From positions 1 through 64,000 of the forward strand of contig DATFGT010000066.1 of assembly GCA_035249175.1 (NCBI GenBank): a DNA stretch of 64,000 nt, written 5' to 3'. Each line of letters starts with the position of its first letter. The stretch's first letter is position 1. This stretch comes from 66-474 sp035249175. GTDB lineage: Bacteria; Pseudomonadota; Gammaproteobacteria; Xanthomonadales; Rhodanobacteraceae. Shown here one piece after another: positions 60,053 through 64,000 of the stretch. Under the pieces are notes generated by a model. The model was given only the letters and a program-made list of their open reading frames with translations. It did no database searches and had not been told where the DNA came from. A program made the translations under genes and the position numbers.

Positions 60053-61123
60053 ATGTCCGTGCCCTTGCGATCGCTGTGCCTGTTGCGCACTTCCGCCCTC
60101 GGCGACGTCACCCACGTGGTGCCGCTGGTGCGCACGCTGCAGGCCGCGTGGCCGGCTACGCGCCTGAGCTGGATCATCGGAAAGCTGGAACGCAAACTGG
60201 TCGGCGACATCGCCGGCGTCGAATTCGTGACGTTCGACAAGACCGCCGGCATCGCGGGTTACCGCGCCGTGCGCGACGCCCTTGCGAGATACCGCTTCGA
60301 TGCGCTGCTGCACATGCAGGTGGCGCTGCGCGCCAATCTTCTGAGTCTCGCCGTGCACGCCGATCGTCGCTTAGGCTACGACCGGGCGCGCAGCAAGGAT
60401 TTGCACGGACTTTTCGTGCGAGAACACATACCCGCGCGCACCGGCGAACACGTGCTGGACGCGATCGGCAGCTTCGTCGAACCCTTGGGCCTGAAACAGA
60501 TCCAAGTTCGCTGGGACATTCCGATTCCCGAGGAAGCCCACGTGTGGGCTGCACGACAATGGCCTGCCGATGGACAGCCGACGCTCGTTCTCAGCGCGGC
60601 ATCCAGCCATGCATTGCGCAATTGGCGCGCGGAACGCTACGCCGCAGTCGCCGATCACGCTGCACAGGCGCTGCAGATGCGCGTGGTGCTGACCGGTGGC
60701 CCTTCCACGGCCGAACGTGCATTGGGCGACGCGATCAGCGCCCACATGCAAACCCACCCGCTGAACCTGATCGGCCGTGACACGCTGAAACGTGCATTGG
60801 CGCTGTACCAGCGTGCCTCGGTCGTGCTGACGCCCGATGCCGGCCCCATGCACATGGCCAACGCGGTGGGCGCGCGCGTGCTGGGCCTGCACGCCGCCAG
60901 CAATCCGGCGCGTTCCGGTCCCTATTCAGACCGTCGCTGGTGCGTGGACCGCTATGACGACGCCGCACGCAAGTTCCTGCACAAACCCGCGGCCGAAATT
61001 CCCTGGGGCACCAAGATCGAATATTCCGGCGTGATGGATCTCGTCACCGTGGATGACGTGATCGAAAAACTCGAAGCCGCGGGATCCACAGAATCGGACT
61101 CGGTTCCCGCCAACCTGCCTTGA
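60053..61123 (+). CDS. Family-9 glycosyltransferase (lipopolysaccharide heptosyltransferase type)
   Basis: 356 residues from the ATG at 60053. SLCLLRTSALGDVTHVVPLVRTLQAAWP is the GT9 start, TLVLSAASSHALRNWRAERYAAVADH and VVLTPDAGPMHMANAVGARVLGLHAASNPARSGPYSDRRWCVD follow. It adds heptose to the lipopolysaccharide inner core at the inner membrane. Divergent from kdkA, which acts on the same structure. WaaC versus WaaF type not decided. Confidence 0.9.
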   Translation: MSVPLRSLCLLRTSALGDVTHVVPLVRTLQAAWPATRLSWIIGKLERKLVGDIAGVEFVTFDKTAGIAGYRAVRDALARYRFDALLHMQVALRANLLSLAVHADRRLGYDRARSKDLHGLFVREHIPARTGEHVLDAIGSFVEPLGLKQIQVRWDIPIPEEAHVWAARQWPADGQPTLVLSAASSHALRNWRAERYAAVADHAAQALQMRVVLTGGPSTAERALGDAISAHMQTHPLNLIGRDTLKRALALYQRASVVLTPDAGPMHMANAVGARVLGLHAASNPARSGPYSDRRWCVDRYDDAARKFLHKPAAEIPWGTKIEYSGVMDLVTVDDVIEKLEAAGSTESDSVPANLP

Positions 61124-61128
61124 GGCGA

Positions 61129-61512
61129 TTATCGCTTGCGAGCAAACTCGCGCATGACTTGGCCCGATTTCGTACGAAATTCAGTTGGTCGCGGATCGCC
61201 TTCGCCCGCCGCAATGAATACAAAGCAATCGCCATTCAGTTTGTAGCTTGCAGGCAACCGCTTTCCGGCGTCCGGACCAATCGAATCCAGCCAGGTGATC
61301 GCCTTGGGCCGCAACGACGCGTTGAGCGCAAACGTGCCCTCCAGCAACAACTCGCCACCAAATGCGCGAACGCTGAATCGGCAACCTTCGATCGTTGTGA
61401 TGGCACCGGAGGCAGCGTGTTCGCTCGAGCCATCCACGCCGTTTTCCTCGAAACCAACCTGCTCCCATCGGCCTTGCAGTGCGGCCAAATCCTGATCCGA
61501 TTCAGTTGCCAC
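61129..61512 (-). CDS. TIGR03067-domain protein, unknown function
   Basis: 127 residues. The LQGRWEQVGFEENGVDG opening, ITTIEGCRFSVR and KAITWLDSIGPDAGKRLPASYKLNGDCFVFI match the TIGR03067 pattern known mainly from Planctomycetes. No signal peptide. Its start overlaps the end of the upstream DUF6165 gene by 11 bases, so the two are coupled. Confidence 0.75.
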   Translation of the reverse strand: MATESDQDLAALQGRWEQVGFEENGVDGSSEHAASGAITTIEGCRFSVRAFGGELLLEGTFALNASLRPKAITWLDSIGPDAGKRLPASYKLNGDCFVFIAAGEGDPRPTEFRTKSGQVMREFARKR

Positions 61513-61903
61513 TTCCGTAGTCTTGGTAAGATTTCTCTTCCACCAACCGCGAACCCAGCTTCAGGTTGATCGCGCGCTTCACCGCTGCACGTTTGTCGTT
61601 CGTGTGGTACACCGCGCGCGCCAGCTCGATGAAACGCGCATCGAACGTCTGGTCCCGTTCCTTCAGGCGGATTTCGTCCTCGATTTCCCACAACGCCTCG
61701 TTGATGCGCTTCAGCTCCGCGCGTTCCGGGGCGATATCGGTGGGGGAGTGTTCGTCCGTGTTCCACAGGCGATCGAGGATCTGCAGTTCATCGCGCACGT
61801 TGGCCAGCTTGGCGGCGTCGGTGATGCGTTCGGACTTGATTTCCAGGATCGTCATCTTGTCGATCAGTTCGCCGAAGGAAACGGGTGCGGAGATCAGGCT
61901 CAT
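61502..61903 (-). CDS. DUF6165-type protein, unknown function
   Basis: 133 residues from the ATG at 61903; the longer frame to 62035 adds a Cys-rich stretch without signal character and a poor start. MSLISAPVSFGELIDKMTILEIKSERI followed by helical, charged sequence (ERAELKRINEALWEIEDEIRLKERDQ, YHTNDKRAAVKRAINLKLGSRLVEEKSYQDY). The latter is reminiscent of proteins found in polysaccharide or glycan gene clusters; I am not certain of the family name. Confidence 0.75.
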   Translation of the reverse strand: MSLISAPVSFGELIDKMTILEIKSERITDAAKLANVRDELQILDRLWNTDEHSPTDIAPERAELKRINEALWEIEDEIRLKERDQTFDARFIELARAVYHTNDKRAAVKRAINLKLGSRLVEEKSYQDYGSGN

Positions 61904-62038
61904 TTCATTGCGGCTCAGAAAAATTACGCCCAGCGTAACAACAACGCTGCCTTCACACATCTTTTCCTTGCAACCCACGCACTCCCCCTCAGAGTACAAT
62001 GTCGTGCCGGATTGCGGCACACAGTTGTGGAGCATGCG

Positions 62039-62737
62039 ATGAATATCCTGATGGTGCTGACCTCACACGGCCAGCTTGGCCAAACCGGCGAGAAAACCGG
62101 CTTATGGCTTGAAGAGTTGGCCACCCCGTACTACTTGTTCAAGAATGCCGGCGCGGTCGTGACGTTTGCCTCGCCCGCCGGTGGGCAGGTGCCAATCGAT
62201 CCCACTAGTGAACAGCCAGACAAGCAGACCGAAGCGACACGCCGCTTCCGGGCTGATTCCGATGCCATGCAGGCGCTCGCCCGCACCGAAAAGGTGGCCG
62301 ATCTCGACCCTGAAGCATTCGACGCCGTGTTCTACGCCGGTGGTCACGGGCCGCTGTGGGATTTGGCGGATAACCACGATTCGCGGCGCTTGATCGAAAT
62401 CCTCTACGCCAGAGGCAAACCGGTCGCCGCCGTCTGCCACGGCACCGCAGCCTTGCGCGGCGCCCGCGGGCCGTTCGGGTTGCCGCTGGTGCGCGGCAAG
62501 GACGTCACCGGATTTTCCAATTCCGAGGAACGCGCCGCAGGTCTCGCCGAGAAGGTGCCCTTTCTCGTCGAAGACGCGCTGAAGGAAGCGGGTGGCATCT
62601 ACTCCAAGGCCGCCGATTGGCAGCCCCACGTGGTCACTTCCGGCAACCTGATCACCGGACAAAATCCGGCATCGTCCGTCGGTGCAGCCAAGGCGGTGTT
62701 GCAGCAATTGCAGCAGCAGTCCGCGCGGGCTGCCTGA
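62039..62737 (+). CDS. DJ-1/PfpI (type 1 glutamine amidotransferase-like) protein
   Basis: 232 residues from the ATG at 62039. MNILMVLTSHGQLGQTGEKTGLWLEELATPYYLFKNAGAVVTFASPAGG and AVFYAGGHGPLWDLADN, with nucleophile Cys in AAVCHGTAALRGA. This is the Hsp31/YDR533C-like clade, related to glyoxalase III/deglycase enzymes. Probable protection from methylglyoxal or glycation damage. Confidence 0.92.
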   Translation: MNILMVLTSHGQLGQTGEKTGLWLEELATPYYLFKNAGAVVTFASPAGGQVPIDPTSEQPDKQTEATRRFRADSDAMQALARTEKVADLDPEAFDAVFYAGGHGPLWDLADNHDSRRLIEILYARGKPVAAVCHGTAALRGARGPFGLPLVRGKDVTGFSNSEERAAGLAEKVPFLVEDALKEAGGIYSKAADWQPHVVTSGNLITGQNPASSVGAAKAVLQQLQQQSARAA

Positions 62738-62749
62738 AGTTCGCGTTGC

Positions 62750-64000
62750 TCACAAACCCGGCGGCGCAGGTTTCGCGAGCTGTGCCGAAGCTTTGGATTT
62801 CTGGGTGTACGGGTCGATTCCAACAGGCGCAGGCAGCGTGCTCAGGAACGCGGGGTCACGGCGCGCGTGCGTGGCCTGTTCGAACGCGTAGGCCATTCCG
62901 ATCAGTGTCGGCTCGCCCCACTTGCGCCCGAAGAACAACACCCCGACCGGCAGCCCGTGCACGAACCCGGCCGGAACGGTGATGGACGGATACCCGGCCA
63001 CTGCCGCGGGTCCGTAGGCGCTGGCGGTTCCGCCCGGATCACCTGTGACGAGGTCGATGCGCCACGCCGGGTCTTGCGCGGGCGCCAACAGCGCGTCCAG
63101 ATGCCTGGCATCCATGGCCGCATCGATGCCTTCCGGCCCCGCCAGCTTCTGCAGCTTCGCCAAGGCATCCCGGTACGCCTTGTCGGTCAGCGGCCCCTTG
63201 GCTTGGGCCTGCTCAAACAGTTCCTCGCCAAACCATGGCATTTCCTCCGCGGCGTGTGCCTTGTCAAAGGCAATCAGGTCGGCGAGCGAATGCACTTTCA
63301 AGCCGGCGCGCGTGGCGAGATAAGCGTTGACCCCATGCTTGAACTCGTACAACAGCACGGTGGTTTCCGCATGGCCGTAATCGTTGACATGCGGAATTTT
63401 CACATGGTCGATCACCGTGGCGCCGTGTGCACGCAACACCTCGATAGTGTGCTCAACCAGCTTGTCGACCCCCGGATCGTTCCCAGCCAGTTCGCGTACC
63501 ACGCCGATGCGCTTGCCCTTGAGGGCGTTCGGATCGAGGAACTTCGTGTAGTCCGTCGCGTGTCGATCAGCATCGTTCGTCGCCGGGTCGCGCGGGTCGC
63601 TGCCCGCGATCGCGGACAGGACGATCGCGGCGTCCCGTACGTCGCGCGCAATCGGGCCGGCGGTGTCCTGGGTTGAACTGATCGGCACGATGCCTGCCCG
63701 GCTCACCAACCCCACCGTCGGCTTGATGCCGACCACGCCATTCGCGGCCGAAGGGCAAATAACCGATCCATTGGTTTCGGTGCCGATTGCGACCGTCACG
63801 AACCCCGCTGCAACCGCCGCGGCAGAGCCGGAACTCGATCCGCAGGCGGTGCGGTCCAGCACGTAGGGATTGCGGGTCAACCCGCCGCGCCCGCTCCAGC
63901 CGCTGGTCGCGCGAGTCGAACGAAAATTCGCCCATTCGCTGAGGTTGGCCTTGCCCAGGATCACCGCGCCCGCCTTGCGGAGCTTCGCGGCCACCGTCGC
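62750..64000 (-). CDS. Amidase (amidase signature family), 5' end outside window
   Basis: About 417 residues are in the window and the frame continues past its edge, so the N-terminal part with the catalytic Lys is missing. AVILGKANLSEWANFRST, the Ser-cis-Ser-Lys region GSSSGSAAAVAAGFVTVAIGTETNGSVICPSAANGVVGIKPTVGLVSRAGIVPIS, and SITVPAGFVHGLPVGVLFFG define the family. Substrates range from amides to Glu-tRNA(Gln); GatA is unlikely given the C-terminal sequence. Confidence 0.93.
   Translation of the reverse strand, partial: ATVAAKLRKAGAVILGKANLSEWANFRSTRATSGWSGRGGLTRNPYVLDRTACGSSSGSAAAVAAGFVTVAIGTETNGSVICPSAANGVVGIKPTVGLVSRAGIVPISSTQDTAGPIARDVRDAAIVLSAIAGSDPRDPATNDADRHATDYTKFLDPNALKGKRIGVVRELAGNDPGVDKLVEHTIEVLRAHGATVIDHVKIPHVNDYGHAETTVLLYEFKHGVNAYLATRAGLKVHSLADLIAFDKAHAAEEMPWFGEELFEQAQAKGPLTDKAYRDALAKLQKLAGPEGIDAAMDARHLDALLAPAQDPAWRIDLVTGDPGGTASAYGPAAVAGYPSITVPAGFVHGLPVGVLFFGRKWGEPTLIGMAYAFEQATHARRDPAFLSTLPAPVGIDPYTQKSKASAQLAKPAPPGL

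Noticed and set aside
1..64000. CRISPR arrays, phage or insertion-sequence genes
   Set aside because: No regular spaced repeats and no transposase, integrase or phage protein were recognised anywhere in the window.

Overview
The window is GC-rich chromosomal DNA, almost fully coding, with short intergenic gaps. Its gene content points to a gammaproteobacterium of the Xanthomonadales/Lysobacterales, most like Rhodanobacteraceae or Xanthomonadaceae. The supporting genes are an rpmF-fabHDG-acpP-fabF-pabBC-mltG-tmk-holB-pilZ block, dnaX-ybaB-recR, EfpL, KdkA and a leucine-degradation set. No phage, integrase, insertion-sequence transposase or CRISPR array was seen. The mobile signal is limited to short palindromic repeats.

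Layout. 1-500: tRNA-Ala (partial), tRNA-Glu, tRNA-Asp, with a partial tRNA-Asp copy. 0.6-6.6 kb: M3 peptidase lipoprotein, a DUF1249 protein and a subtilisin-type autotransporter. 6.7-19.8 kb: thiolase, an Ala-rich lipoprotein and leucine/isovalerate catabolism (MccB, methylglutaconyl-CoA hydratase, MccA, HMG-CoA lyase, a type-2 hydroxyacyl-CoA dehydrogenase), ending in EfpL. A Fur-box-preceded iron-uptake operon (cupredoxin, FTR1 permease, CxxCH protein, outer-membrane-type protein) lies inside this set on the opposite strand. 20.1-23.3 kb: two tandem APC amino-acid permeases. 23.3-23.9 kb: a long non-coding region with a strong promoter and a well-folding RNA candidate.

23.9-29.8 kb: HiPIP on the minus strand, then a seven-gene plus-strand operon. 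It starts with methionine salvage (mtnB, mtnD, PH-domain protein, mtnC) and runs with 4-bp overlaps into a C13 legumain-like peptidase, a nucleotidyltransferase and an N-acetylhexosamine-kinase-like protein. 30.1-33.4 kb: hisS overlapping a HAL-family ammonia-lyase that has an unusual insert. 33.5-46.1 kb: tRNA-Pro and the minus-strand fatty-acid/folate/replication block from yceD-rpmF to pilZ, without plsX and with a PIG-L deacetylase between holB and pilZ. 46.2-51.8 kb: small membrane protein, maf/yceF, then MoxR, DUF58 and TgpA-type transglutaminase, and a Slp lipoprotein.

51.9-55.4 kb (minus): hinT, GNAT, recR, ybaB, dnaX. 55.6-56.0 kb: tRNA-Ser, SRP 4.5S RNA and a second 5'-truncated SRP RNA copy. 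56.0-60.0 kb (minus): kdkA, MBL hydrolase, moaA, a palindromic element, moaC, moaD, moaE. 60.1-64 kb: family-9 glycosyltransferase, a TIGR03067 protein, a DUF6165 protein, a DJ-1/PfpI amidotransferase-like protein, and an amidase cut by the window edge.
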